NCBI GenBank assembly: GCA_029721435.1
Contig: CM056573.1
Location: 121,793,447-121,857,446, forward strand
Direction: 5' to 3'
Length of the DNA stretch: 64,000 nucleotides
DNA from: Gymnothorax reevesii
Lineage: Eukaryota; Chordata; Actinopteri; Anguilliformes; Muraenidae
A program made the translations under genes and the position numbers. Below the pieces are notes generated by a model. That model was not told the origin of the DNA and made no database searches. It worked only from the letters and a program-made list of their open reading frames with translations. Shown one piece after another: positions 1 to 10,510 of the stretch (position 1 is its first letter; each line of letters opens with the position of its first letter).

Positions 1-893
1 TCTTCTCCTGGACAGGTATGTAACAACATAGTCAAATGTCTGCTTTAATTAGTGTTACAGTAACGTTAGGCACATGTCCCTATGTCAATTCAATTAAATT
101 TAATGTTAGAATAGTGACATGGGTTAATGTCTGGAGCTTCAGTTGTTAGCGGCTCGGTCCCAGCAAGTTGTGTTTGGTGAGTAGCCCGGCAGCCAGCTAA
201 CATTTGCAATTGGCGCAAATCCACAGTTTTGTGAGCATTTCAGGTTCGATGTACTAAGTAAGAACGCTGCGGAAACTTAAACTGGCCCGTCATTCTGCCG
301 AATTGCAGAAGTCGAGGAAGGTTTGGCTAATGACAAACTGTTTTAGCCTACAAGCAGTGCACAACCGCAAACCGAGCAGTGAAACGATTTCACCTTTTGC
401 CCTTTAAGTTAGAGAGAACTTCACACCAAGGACGGAACAGAACAATCCAGCAAAGGAAAGATATGGACCAGGAACTTAAATTCATACAACAACAAACTAC
501 AGGACACTGGTGAGAGCAGGAGAACAAAAGAAAAGGCAAAGCTCAAAACAGTAATTAAATGTGAGAACCAAGGAAGGAAAATGAAAGAGAAACTCATATG
601 AATGGCTGTATTTTGGGGGACAATAAAAAGAGACACTCAGGCATGACACTCCTGAGACCTTCTCTGCCTCCCTTTGCTCGTTAACTTTCTTTGCTATGAA
701 CTGTTTGGGGTCATATGCTGGAAACTGCCTGATTGTGAAATTGAGTCAATTCATTCTTTGGAGTACAGGAGAACATTGCAGACAGAAAGACTTGCTTGCC
801 ATTATTTAAAAGTTATTCATTGAAGGAATGATCAGACGCTATTTTTCAGCTCCTCTTTCTGTATAAAGCAGTCTGCAATTTTACCCACAAGGC
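1..893. other. Non-coding stretch, nothing recognised
   Basis: No ORF with recognisable motifs on either strand and no clear terminal repeat. It is probably intronic or intergenic host DNA. The short minus-strand ORF at 421-636 is low-complexity hydrophobic and looks like chance. Confidence 0.5.
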
Positions 894-1460
894 TTAAAGC
901 TATAGTATGTAACTTTTACATGTCCGTAAATTTCTGTTTCAACCAAGCCACTACTAGAGGAGATGACACAATGCTGATTAAGCCGATCGGCTCCTCTAAC
1001 ATCTCACTGCATTTTTCAGAATTTGTTGTTTTGTACTCTGTGTCGCCCGGCAACATTCCCACGCTGGCACACAGGAAATGACGCATTTTCTTTCAAAACA
1101 AGAAGGGAGGGGGAAGAAGAGCAGAGAGTCTACGAGCAAGAGAGCTCTGGATCCCATGTGACTTATTGTTTTGACTGCCATTATGACTGTAAAATGGCCA
1201 GCGCCGTAGATTTCAAGCCTTCTGAGTTCACAACTCACTTTTATTCGAACGACGTTGGACTTTGTCGAAAAACTAAATCTGTTAAATTTTACGGATTTAT
1301 GGAATGATTCGTGAGTACTTGAATTTGCGTAGTCACCACAGAACAGTACCGTGACAAACTAAAGAAAGTGGGCATACGTCATATGGAAGTGCTGGCTGTA
1401 TTGTTCTAATAATGCAAAATTCCTCTAGGGCGCGACAGAAGTTACGCACTTTAGCTTTAA
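894..1460. mobile_element. piggyBac-like non-autonomous element (MITE) with TTAA target duplication
   Basis: The segment is flanked by TTAA at 894-897 and 1457-1460. Its ends are imperfect inverted repeats: AGCTATAGTATGTAACTT reads inward from the left, and the right end in reverse complement is AGCTAAAGTGCGTAACTT. The interior (about 560 bp) has no transposase. TTAA duplication with short terminal repeats is the hallmark of piggyBac transposition, so this is inferred to be a non-autonomous member moved in trans. The small ORFs inside it (996-1307) overlap on both strands and are not genes. The right TTAA is shared with the next element. Confidence 0.65.
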
Positions 1461-2342
1461 AGGGGACCTATTATGCTGATCCTTCTTTTAATACACATTA
1501 ATAATGTCAGTTGTCCATACTCAACCTCTGAAAAGATTCTAAACATAAGATACAGGGGCTTTGCCGTAATCCAAGAACGTGATTTTGTGAACGTGATTTC
1601 CTCTCTGAACAGCTCCTCCCGAGACCTTTGTGTGATCTGGGCAAAACTTGACGTCCAATTAGTACAGACCTAGCCAGAGTCAATCACGGTGCTAGACCTG
1701 CCCACACCGAAAACTATTGTAGCAAGCACTAACAACGGCAGATCATACTATGCCTTAGTAGCGTGGACACTTTTGGAAATACAAAAGAAGAACCACAGAT
1801 CATTTCAGGTGCAGTTTTGTCACTATCTCTCCCAAAGCTGTTTGTATGTTTACTTTTGGACGCAAAGAAAGACACTTATTTTTCTTCCAAAAGAGGATGC
1901 TACCAGAAATCGGTAGGTTGTTTTTTTTGTTTGCTGAAAACAGACAGCCACGGCCAAAGGGAACGTTAGTTGCTTGTACTCAGCATTTCACCAAAGGCCG
2001 CTTTTTAAATAAAGGATAATTTGACACAGGATAAGCGTTTCAGCTGCTTCTCAAACCTGAAGCAGCTGCATCGATCAAGCACTTGGAGCCACAAGCTGTA
2101 AGTAACGATTTAACAGCAAGTAATGTAAGTGAAGCTAATGTTTTACGGGTGGCTAGCAGACTGCTAGCGATAGTTGGCCCTAACAACTGGCCTCAAACGC
2201 AGGCTTTGTAAAATATCTGAAGATAAAGCCTGTATTGATCGCGACTGTCCGTGACTCACAGACACAGATGCTGTAAGTTGCTTTTACTGCATAAGCCAAC
2301 CTGACGTGATGGCCAGTTTATTGTAACTATAGCACTGCGACT
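1457..2342. mobile_element. Left part of a split TTAA element (AGGGGACCTATTATGC end)
   Basis: Directly after TTAA at 1457-1460 comes AGGGGACCTATTATGCT, which looks like the terminus of an abundant teleost non-autonomous repeat. No matching inverted end appears before the LINE inserted near 2342. A good inverted partner sits at 11335-11356. The small ORFs at 1473-1969 are in shifting frames and are not supported as genes. The left part is read here as the 5' piece of an older element broken open by later insertions. Confidence 0.45.
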
Positions 2343-5300
2343 AATACATTTAATAATAATAATAATAATACATTTTATTTATATGGCGCCTTTCTTAGCA
2401 CTCAAGGTCGCCTCACATCATAAAAACAGTAGAAAACATTCAAATAAAATACAAATCAACATAATATAAACAGACAGTTAAATACAGTTAAAATATTTAC
2501 AGGACAGTGCAGTTGTGGTTATAGTGAGTATGCAAGTTTGAACAGGTGAGTTTTGAGTCTGGATTTGAAGAGTGGGAGTGTGTCTATATTGCGGAGATCG
2601 GGAGGAAGAGAATTCCAGAGCTGGGGAGCAGAGCAGCTGATAGCTCTGCTCCCCACAGTGACAAGACGGGCTGAAGGGACAGAGAGATGGAGCGAAGAGG
2701 AGGAGCGAAGAGAGTGAGCAGGAGTGGCAATGTGGAGGAGGGCAGAGAGATATGGAGGAGCAAGGTCATGGATGGCTTTGAATGTGTGGAGCAGGATTTT
2801 GTATTCAATACGGTATGTAATGGGGAGCCAGTGGAGCTGTTGTAGGATGGGAGTGATATGGTGGGTGGAGGGGGTGCGTGTGATGATTCGGGCTGCTGAG
2901 TTCTGTACCAGTTGTAGTTTATGAAGAGTTTTATGGGGGAGGCCGAAGAGGAGAGAGTTACAATAGTCCAGACGTGAAGTGACGAGGCTGTGGACCAGGA
3001 TGGCGGTGGACTGAGGAGTGAGGGAGGGACGGAGGCGGTGGATGTTGCGGAGGTGAAAGTATGCTGAGCGGGTGTGGGAGGTGAAGGAAAGGGTGCCGTC
3101 AAGGATGACACCCAGACTCTTGACCTGCCGGGAGGGAGAGATGGAGGAACCGTCGATGAGAATAGAGAAATTATTGATTTTGCTTAGGGTGGATTTGGTT
3201 CCAGTGAGGAGGAGTTCAGTTTTATTGCTGTTAAGTTTGAGGAAATTTGAGGAGAACCAGGACTTTATTTCATGGATGCAGAGGAGAAGGGAGGAGGGAG
3301 GGAGTGTGGTGTTGGGTTGGCTGGAGAGGTAGAGCTGGGTGTCATCCGCGTAGCAGTGAAAATGGATGTGGTGTTTTCGAAAGATGTGACCGAGGGGAAG
3401 GAGATAGATGATGAAAAGGAGGGGACCTAGGACAGAACCCTGAGGAACACCGGTGGTGATGGGGACAGGATCAGAGGAGAAAGATTTAAGTTGGACAAAC
3501 TGAGTGCGGTTGGAAAGATAAGAATGAAACCAAGAAAGAACAGAGCCAGAAATACCAATACTAGAGAGTCTATTGAGGAGGATGGAATGTGAGATGGTGT
3601 CGAATGCAGAGCTGAGGTCAAGCAGAAGGAGGATGGATAAAGAACCGGAGTCAGCAGCGAGGAGAAGGTAATTTGTGATTTTGAGAAGAGCTGTTTCAGT
3701 GCTATGGAGGGGACGGAAGCCAGATTGGAAAAGTTCATAGAGGTTATTGGAGGACAGATGAGAATTGAGTTGGGAATAGACTGTTTTTTCAAGAAGTTTA
3801 GAAATGAATGGAAGATTTGAGATAGGGCGGAAGTTATTGAGGTCGGAGGGATCTGAGCCAGGTTTTTTGAGGATGGGAATAACAGCAGCAGTTTTAAGGG
3901 AAGAGGGAACAGTTGCAGTGGTGAGGGAGGAGTGGATTATGTTCGTAATAAGAGGAACAAGAGTAGGAAGAACAGATTTAATGAGAACAGTAGGAAGCGG
4001 GTCGAGAGAACAAGAGGAGGATTTAGATTGGAGAATAAGGGTGAAAACTTCACTGATGGAGGGTAAGGAAAAAGATGAAAAAGGGATACCGGAGGAGAGT
4101 GATATAGTCATAAGTGGAGGTGGAGGGGAGGAGGGAGTGAGCTGCTGGTGGATGGATTGAATTTTGGTGATGAGGAATGCGGCCAGGGTATTGCAAAAAT
4201 CAGAGGAATAGAGATGAGATGGAAGAGGGTCTGAGGGTTTGGAGAAGTTATTGAGGAGGGAGAAGAGGGTCTTGGTATTTCCTGCATTTGAGGTTATTAG
4301 GTTGGAGTAATATGTGGATTTGGCTGTGATGATAGAGTTTTTATAGAGGAGAATGTGGTTATTGTACATTTGTTTATGAATAGCGAGTCCGGTTTTCTTG
4401 CTAAGTCTCTCCAGTTGACGGCCTTTTGATTTTAACTGTCTTAGTGTGGGTGAGTACCAGGGTGCAGAGTGAGAGAAAGAGACAGACCGGGATTTGAGAG
4501 GAGCAAGATTATTGAGAATGTTATGTAGATGGGTGTTGTAGTATGAGACCAGGTCATCCGGAGTTGAAATACTGTCTGCACTGGGAAGGTTATTGATGTG
4601 AGAGGAAAGAGTGCTGAGGTTAATGTCCTTGATTTTACGGAAGGAAATGGAGCGTGGAGGGTTGGATTTGGTATGAGGAAGATGGACGTTGAAGGTGAGA
4701 AGAAAGTGATCTGTGAAGGGGATGGATTCCGGTTTGCAGTCTATTGGAGTAATACCTGAGCAGCAAATTAAATCAATAAAGTGTCCTTTAGAGTGGGTGG
4801 AGAAATTGACATATTGTTGTATACCAAAACTGTCTAAACAGGAAATAAAATCATTGGTGAGAGCGTTGTTGATGTTGTCCATATGAATATTAAAGTCCCC
4901 TAGTAAAATGATATTGGATGACAGAGTGGAAACAGCTGTTAAAAAGTTAGAAAAGTCCAATAAAAAATCCTTATTATACTTTGGTGGTCTGTATATAGTG
5001 GCAATGATAGTGGGAGTAGGTCCAGAAAGCTGACAGACAATAGCTTCAAATGAGTTATAAGCAGGCACATTGATGGGCTCTATCCTCAGGGACTCGCGGT
5101 GGACCAGAGCGAGACCGCCCGCGCGACCAGTGACACGCGGCTGCGAGACGTAAACAAACCCAGGAGGAGTAGCATCGTTGAGATGGGAAAAGTCATTTAG
5201 CTGCTGCCAAGTCTCAACTAGACAAAAAACATCCAACTTACGGTCCACCAGAGGATCTTGGACCAAAGCACCTTTGTTAGTCAGGGAGCGGATGTTTAGG

Positions 5301-5930
5301 AGCCCAAAGTTGAAGGCGGCGCTCTTGTTCACGGAGATGTCCGCCTGCAGGATGCGGGTCAGGACGCGCTCGGGGCGGCGGCTGGTGACAGGCTTCGGGC
5401 AGCGAGCAGTGGACCAGATGGATGGTATGGAGCCGGAGGAGTTGTACTGGAAGTTACGCCGAGAGCCTCGGTGGTTGGGTCTGCGGCGCGGAACATGGAG
5501 AATGTCCGGGAGGTGGAGGAGAGCAGGATCTGGCGCAGTGTGTGGATGGAAATGGAGTTTAAACTCGGAGGCGGAATATTGGAACAGGGCTGTCACTGGA
5601 TGTTGGAAAAATGATAGCCCAAACCAGAGGAGAACCAGCCAAACACATCCAATCCACATGACGAGGGATAATCAAACCAGTTGCTGAAAGGTGTAGCGCA
5701 GCGGTAGCTCGATGGGACACAGCAGGTAAGCTAATCCGTAGCAAACACACACTCGCACAAAGTGACAGTTCGTATATTGCAGTGGTTTCGGTAAAATAGA
5801 GTATAGTCCACAGATAGACCACAGTTGCAGTCATGCAGTAATGTAGCCAAGTAACTGTTGCTAATGTTTGTGTCCTAAATATGCAAGAGTAATATCAGGG
5901 GAAATTCTACAGGAGGTGTGTGAAGATAAA
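2343..5930 (-). mobile_element. L2-type non-LTR retrotransposon (LINE), near full length
   Basis: The element is on the minus strand. Its 3' end lies at 2343-2372, with a short ATT-repeat tail (seen on the plus strand as TAA repeats). The 3' UTR (2373-2518) contains the motif GGCGACCTTGAGTGC on the element strand, a 3' sequence often seen in fish LINEs of this type. The single long ORF occupies 2519-5659. The 5' boundary is not sharp: sequence upstream of the ORF continues to somewhere before the next element at about 5980, so 5930 is only an estimate. ATT-like 3' tails and the protein motifs point to the L2/Maui group. Rex1/CR1 is the main alternative. Confidence 0.8.
2519..5659 (-). CDS. 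LINE ORF2: AP-endonuclease + reverse transcriptase (L2-type), intact
   Basis: This is an uninterrupted 1046-residue protein that nicks target DNA and copies the element RNA at the nick. An apurinic-type endonuclease domain spans about residues 115-325: LNIRSL (Asn122), VETW (Glu149), YRPP (about 223), LLGDFN (Asp255) and FTDHF (Asp317, His318). The reverse transcriptase spans about 590-840: [40 protein letters not shown] (Asp681), [13 protein letters not shown] and CYADDTQLY (YADD at 770-773). The C-terminal tail has the [13 protein letters not shown] and HWLPI motifs common to L2/CR1-like LINEs, then a Leu/Pro-rich end. No stop or frameshift is present and all catalytic motifs remain, unlike every other element here. 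The first 110 residues, including a hydrophobic start, match no domain I know, so the true start may be further in. Smaller ORFs on both strands across 2584-5687 are shadows. Confidence 0.93.
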   Translation of the reverse strand: MWIGCVWLVLLWFGLSFFQHPVTALFQYSASEFKLHFHPHTAPDPALLHLPDILHVPRRRPNHRGSRRNFQYNSSGSIPSIWSTARCPKPVTSRRPERVLTRILQADISVNKSAAFNFGLLNIRSLTNKGALVQDPLVDRKLDVFCLVETWQQLNDFSHLNDATPPGFVYVSQPRVTGRAGGLALVHRESLRIEPINVPAYNSFEAIVCQLSGPTPTIIATIYRPPKYNKDFLLDFSNFLTAVSTLSSNIILLGDFNIHMDNINNALTNDFISCLDSFGIQQYVNFSTHSKGHFIDLICCSGITPIDCKPESIPFTDHFLLTFNVHLPHTKSNPPRSISFRKIKDINLSTLSSHINNLPSADSISTPDDLVSYYNTHLHNILNNLAPLKSRSVSFSHSAPWYSPTLRQLKSKGRQLERLSKKTGLAIHKQMYNNHILLYKNSIITAKSTYYSNLITSNAGNTKTLFSLLNNFSKPSDPLPSHLYSSDFCNTLAAFLITKIQSIHQQLTPSSPPPPLMTISLSSGIPFSSFSLPSISEVFTLILQSKSSSCSLDPLPTVLIKSVLPTLVPLITNIIHSSLTTATVPSSLKTAAVIPILKKPGSDPSDLNNFRPISNLPFISKLLEKTVYSQLNSHLSSNNLYELFQSGFRPLHSTETALLKITNYLLLAADSGSLSILLLLDLSSAFDTISHSILLNRLSSIGISGSVLSWFHSYLSNRTQFVQLKSFSSDPVPITTGVPQGSVLGPLLFIIYLLPLGHIFRKHHIHFHCYADDTQLYLSSQPNTTLPPSSLLLCIHEIKSWFSSNFLKLNSNKTELLLTGTKSTLSKINNFSILIDGSSISPSRQVKSLGVILDGTLSFTSHTRSAYFHLRNIHRLRPSLTPQSTAILVHSLVTSRLDYCNSLLFGLPHKTLHKLQLVQNSAARIITRTPSTHHITPILQQLHWLPITYRIEYKILLHTFKAIHDLAPPYLSALLHIATPAHSLRSSSSLHLSVPSARLVTVGSRAISCSAPQLWNSLPPDLRNIDTLPLFKSRLKTHLFKLAYSL

Positions 5931-6301
5931 TCTCATTTGAAGCTAACTTTTAATACATGTTTGTAATTTGGATGTTTGGTACTACTGACCCTCTGGGTCT
6001 TGGCCTTGATGTGGCGAGGGGGCTTGTGCGTTCCAGTGACCCTGGAGAGCGATACCGTCTGGAGCTTGCTCCTGGTAGGGTCACCCATGGCGGGACGGTC
6101 TCCAGGTAGGCTCCAGACAAACAAGACCCCAGCGTGTCGGTACGCTGTGAGGTGGCAGCCCCACCAACCGACTATCCTGCGGGCTAACAATCCACCCAGG
6201 AGAACCCCCTTTTGTTACAAAACTGATCAGGAAAAGAAGCCGGACTGCCCAACACGGTAACAGACCTCAGCCTGCCCCCGACCAATGAGTACAGATTAAC
6301 C

Positions 6302-6995
6302 TTCGTTTCAGGACCCGTATCGCCACCTGGAACGTCCAGACCCTCCTTCGCCCGGGAGTCGCCACCCTGCTATCCCGAGAACTCTGACGTTATAACATCA
6401 CACTGGCAGGGCTCTGTGAAGTTAGATGGCAGGGAAGTGGTGAAATAACAGCTGGCGACCACTGTTACATCTGCAGCGGCCCGGAGACGCGGACGGGCCT
6501 CTATGGCATGGCACTTGCCATCCCAAATGCCTTCCGCAAATCCCTCACTGATGACACAGATGAGGATGAGAAGGATGCATTTTATGACCAACTATACCAG
6601 GCAGCCAGCCAAGCTCCACCGCATGACATCACCATCGTACTGACGGATGCCAATGCCACTCTCTGCAGCAGCGATCGGTTGCCCGGCTCACCTGTTGGCA
6701 CCACCTTTGCCGACAGAGCAACAAACGATAATGGAAACCGCCTTCTCCAGTTCTGCCATCATAACAACCTCTGTGTTGCTGATGCCTGGTTTCCCCGGAA
6801 ACTAATCCACCAGTGGACATGGTACAGCCCAGACGGCAGAACAAGGAAAGCGCTGGACCACATCCTGATCTCTCGACGCTGGAAGTCGTCAGTCACCAAC
6901 TGTCGGGTATATCGTGGAGCCGAGCTTGGCAATGCAGACAACCTTCTCCTGGTGGCTCAGCTTAGGCTAAAGCTTCGAGCCAACCAGCACACTAA
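6302..6995 (+). pseudogene. RTE endonuclease domain, broken
   Basis: Reading from 6302, the frame gives an ATWNVQTL start motif, a stop shortly after (near 6385), then LCEVRWQGSGE and GLYGMALAIPNAF, all typical of the AP-endonuclease of RTE-like LINEs (often mis-annotated as craniofacial development protein 2-like). From 6508 it stays open: DEKDAFYDQLY, IVLTDANA (the GD-N motif position, here with Thr before Asp), NDNGNRLLQFC, WTWYSPDGRTRKALDHILIS, SSVTNCRVYRGAELGN and then NADN where a Thr-Asp-His type motif is expected. The join between IPNAFRKSL and TDDTDEDEKD looks too short for the family, suggesting an in-frame deletion. The catalytic set is incomplete, so the domain is probably inactive. 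The frame continues across the inserted element boundary at 6995/8038. Confidence 0.8.
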
Positions 6996-8037
6996 AGGCT
7001 CTCTTACATCCCGTCGTGCATGGAACTACGAGTGGTTTGCGTGCCAAAAATGGGCCAAGTAGTGAGATGCACGCAGGTGGAAAGTACTTTTTTTGGTGGT
7101 CGCAAACACAACGCATAGCAAGCAGCCTGAAAACTGGCCGGCCAGTTTTTCGCTACGACCTGGCAGCGACAATTAGCACGCCTGGAGCGCGCTCGGAGTA
7201 CGCAAGACAAAAGTACTGAGTAAGTTCGATAGGCGTGCGTGTAACGCAGGCAAAACATGCAGCAATTCTGGGGTATTTACCCACGAAGGCGTACTTGCCA
7301 CGCAAGAGGCTCCTACTTTCCACTTGCTTTCAATATACGTTTTAAAAAAAGGGGGGTGAACGCACTTCCTCTGTGCGTATGACCTACTTCCAAAGTGTGT
7401 GGTTAGTACTACTACCATACTTGTGAAGTACGTAACACTCAGACGACGCTGGTGACCAGCACGATAAAAGTGCACCACCTTCTTCTCCTCTCTTGCAGGC
7501 GATCCCGAGCAACTACTGCCAGCACTTCATCACGGTCTTCCGCTTTCTCTTGCAACAGCAGCTGTAGAAGACGATGGCGCATCCTTCTAGGTAGTGCCAT
7601 ATTGGATGCTGAAACAGTTCATGATGAAGAGACTCAGTGCACCCTTATATTATTGTGATTATCCGTGCGTTGCTCCAATTTGACGCACAATTGTCTTGCT
7701 TAACACTTCCGTGCTCCTTACATTTCTCTTACGTTTCTCTTACTTCGTAAGTACGATTTCTGAAAACATACGCTTCACTTGCAATTAATGTTAGATTATC
7801 CCACTCATTATGTGCGACAGAAGTACAGATCTTACGTGCTCCTTACTACTTCCTACTTACAAAAAGGTGTACAGACCACTTGCGAGCCTCACTTTTAGAG
7901 CAAGACACACCCACTCTTTAAGTACTTACTACATACTTCCCCTCCGATTTAATTTTCACCCTACGACAACGCCACACCTGACAGGAACTCCAAGTCCGCA
8001 CAATCTCCACACACAACGAGATGTAAGAGAGCCGTAA
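6993..8037. mobile_element. Harbinger-like non-autonomous DNA element with TAA target duplication
   Basis: The insert (6996-8034, 1039 bp) lies within RTE coding sequence and is flanked by TAA at 6993-6995 and 8035-8037. Its ends are inverted: GGCTCTCTTACATC at 6998-7011 and GATGTAAGAGAGCC at 8019-8032, extending imperfectly inward. A 3-bp T-A-rich duplication with G-rich ends is typical of PIF/Harbinger elements. No transposase motif is seen in the short ORFs at 7004-8037, so it is non-autonomous. The right half is rich in short repeats of CTTAC/GTAAG type (about 7690-7900). Removing the insert and one TAA restores the RTE reading frame exactly, which fixes the boundaries. Confidence 0.75.
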
Positions 8038-9655
8038 GACTCAGCCTCGCCTAGACTCCTCTGTCCTCGGAAACCCCAACATCGCCACGAACTTCAGCAA
8101 TTCCATCCGCCGCACCTTTGACGCCCTGGCTCTGGACTAAATGAGCGACTGGGAGACTTTTAGAGAAAGTGTCCTTCAGTCAGCCCAGACGGTTCTCAGA
8201 GGTTCACCATCCCGCAAAAAGCCATGGATATCGGAGAAGACGCTGAACATCATTGAACAGCGGTGTGAGGCACGACTCCGAGGCGACCGGACGGAGTACC
8301 GCCGATTGAACCGTGTGCAAAATGAGGCGATTGCCAAGGACAGGGAGCGGTTCTGGCAAGCCGAGGCCGAACACCTAGAGTTCGCAGCCAACAATAACAA
8401 CATGAGCTGTGTTTACAATCTACTCCGCCAAGCTCGCAATGGCCCCCACATCAAATCAGCCCTAGTTAAAGACCCTGACGGCAACCTTATAACAACAGAG
8501 AAAAACTGCCTTCAACGCTGGAAAGAGCACTTCAGCCTCCTACTGCAGCACAACACCACCCTGGCTCCCTCCACCATCCCAGCTGCTGCAGACACAACCC
8601 CCAACCATGCCTGTAACACGGACCTCATAACACGCGAGGAGGTCAGAGCCGCTCTGAAAAAACTGAACCACAGGAAAGCCCCCGGCATTTGCTCCATAAC
8701 CGCCAAGATGATAAAGTCGGGCGGGGATGGCATTTTCGAGTGGCTGACCCACATCTTCAACAAGGTGTGGGAAACAGAGCGGCTCCCCAGCGACTGGACC
8801 AAAGGGGTCATCCTGCCCTTCTGGAGGCGCAACGGCGACAGGCTCGTCTGTGGGAACTACAGAGGCATCACTCTGCTCTCCATCCCTGGCAAGCTCTTTA
8901 CAAAGATCTTGCCGACTCGTGCTCTCCCAGCCATCAGAAGTGGCCGCCACCCTCAGCAGGCTGGCTTCATGCCAAACCGCTTCACATCTCCACCGTCCGT
9001 CTGCTCATTGAGAAGGTCTATGAATTCCGGAGAGATCAGCATCTCTACGTTGGATTCTTAGACCTCAAGGCCGCATTAGATACAGTCCACCACTCATCAC
9101 TGTGGAGTATCCTACAAGCCCTCGGCGCACCTCCGAAGATCACCACCCTCTTCAAGCTTCTCTACAGCAACGCACAGAGTTGTGTACGCGTCAACGGTTG
9201 AAACTTTGACTGGTTTCCAATCTCCAGTGGTGTTTGCCAGGGCTGCGTAGCTGCTCCAGACCTGTTCAACTGCATAATTGGCCATCTGATGTGCAGGGTC
9301 TGTGAGCGAGTACCCAGAGTGTCCCTTGGCAACTACCGACTGACTGACCTGGAGTACGCAGACGACACCATCCTGCTCAGCATCTCCTACAGTCAGCTGA
9401 GGGACGCTCTGAGTGTACACAGTGAAGAGGCAGAAAAGCTTGGTCTCCATGTGAGTTGGACCAAGACCAAGTTCATGCATGTTGGTGCGGGACCAGATCC
9501 ACCCCCTATTCTGCTTGGTAATGACACCGTAGAGCCTGTGAAGAGCTTTGTGTATCTCAGGTCAACGTTGACAGATAACAGGGATCTTAAACCAGAGATT
9601 CTCCGCAATAGAGCCTTGGCAGCCTCTGCCCTGCAGTCTCTCTGGAAAGGCTGAG
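8038..9655 (+). pseudogene. RTE reverse transcriptase domain, frameshifted and truncated
   Basis: From 8038 the frame continues the endonuclease linker (RLDSSVLGNPNIATNFSN), hits a stop at 8138-8140, then runs open from 8141 to 9061. Motifs include ERLPSDWTKGVILPFW, GNYRGITLLSIPGKLFTKIL and QQAGFMPNR. Near 8980 the frame shifts: the next frame gives LHISTVRLLIEKVYEF and FLDLKAALDTVHH (with Leu where Phe is usual before Asp), ending at a stop at 9199-9201. The same frame then goes on with WFPISSGVCQGCVAAPDLFN and LEYADDTILLS (the YADD active site) and stops being recognisable at about 9655. The thumb and the region after it are missing. With at least three lesions it cannot make a working enzyme. 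ORFs on the other strand (8176-8950, 9112-9608) are shadows. Confidence 0.85.
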
Positions 9656-9787
9656 ATTAAATGAGTAATTCTTTCCTGTAGAAGTGATCGATTTGCTGGC
9701 TCCACATAAGCAACTTGTCCACGGTAACAGAACTTAGTCTGTAAAACCTATATCATGTTCATAACATAACCAAGCTCTCTCAAGCTG

Positions 9788-10510
9788 TCTTCACATTGTA
9801 CGCGAAACAAATTTTTGGCGGGACAGATTACATTCAAAGTCAATGCAAAGACTTGAATTAACGAGTTATGGGTGCGTTAACCAGCTTTCATACCGGACGC
9901 AAAACTAGCAGATTACATTCAAAGTTAATGGAAAGACTTGAATACACAAGTTATGGGTATGTCAAGCCGCTTTCACACCAGACGCGAAACAAATTTTTTG
10001 CGGGACAGATTATATTCAAAGTCAATGCAAAGACTTGAATACAAGCGCTATGGGCACGTTAAGCAGCTTTCACACTGGATGCGAAACTAACAGATTACAT
10101 TAAAAGTCAATACAAAGATTCGAATATACGAGTTATGGGCATGTCAAGCTGCTTTCACACTGGACTCGAAACGAATTTTTCGCGCCGCAGATTAGCTACA
10201 TTCAAAGTCAATGCAAAGACGCGAATATACACGTTATGGGCGCGTTAAGCAGCTTTCACACTGGACGCGAAACGAATTTTTCGCGCCACAGATTAGCTAC
10301 ATTCAAAGTCAATGCAAAGACGCGAATACAGGCGTAATGTACGCGTTAAGCAGCTTTCACACTGGACGTGAAACAAATTTTTCGTGCGAGAAATTACGTT
10401 CAAAGTAAATGCAAAGACAATGCACTGACTTTGAATGTAATCTGTCGCGCGAAAATTCATTTTGCGTCCGGTTTGAAAGCGGCTTATCGCGTCCATGTTC
10501 TCCGAGCAAA
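9788..10510. repeat. Tandem array of 85/97/101-bp units ending in an inverted unit
   Basis: Units begin with a CTTTCACACTGGACGCGAAA-like motif near 9788, 9884, 9969, 10066, 10151, 10252 and 10353, giving spacings of about 96, 85, 97, 85, 101 and 101 bp. Each unit carries a TCAAAGTCAATGCAAAGAC-like core; the 85-bp units lack the AATTTTTCGCG block. From about 10424 the sequence turns into the reverse complement of a unit (TTTGAATGTAATCTGTCGCG, then a CGTCCGGTTTGAAAGCGGCTT motif), so the array can fold back. The core resembles termini of teleost hAT-type MITEs, but no clean target duplication was found. The ORFs here on both strands come from the repeat. Confidence 0.75.

Larger units (their letters stand above)
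5985..9655 (+). mobile_element. RTE-type non-LTR retrotransposon, decayed and 3'-truncated, split by a DNA transposon
   Basis: The 5' leader (about 5985-6300) has the GATGTGGCGAGGGGGCTTG and GTAGGGTCACCCATGGCGGG motifs that I associate with the leader of this fish/invertebrate RTE-like family (from memory). It is followed by endonuclease coding sequence (to 6995) and then, after a 1 kb insertion, by reverse transcriptase coding sequence (8038-9655). The element stops abruptly after an AASALQSLWKG motif, so the C-terminal third and 3' UTR are missing. It runs opposite to the neighbouring L2 LINE. Several disabling changes (stops, one frameshift, an apparent internal deletion) mark it as dead. 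Confidence 0.8.

Noticed and set aside
5976..6260. 94-codon plus-strand ORF before the RTE endonuclease
   Set aside because: It lies in the RTE 5' leader, out of frame with the endonuclease, with no domain.
9788..10510. Possible CRISPR-like array
   Set aside because: Units are contiguous with no variable spacers of constant length, and the genome is eukaryotic.
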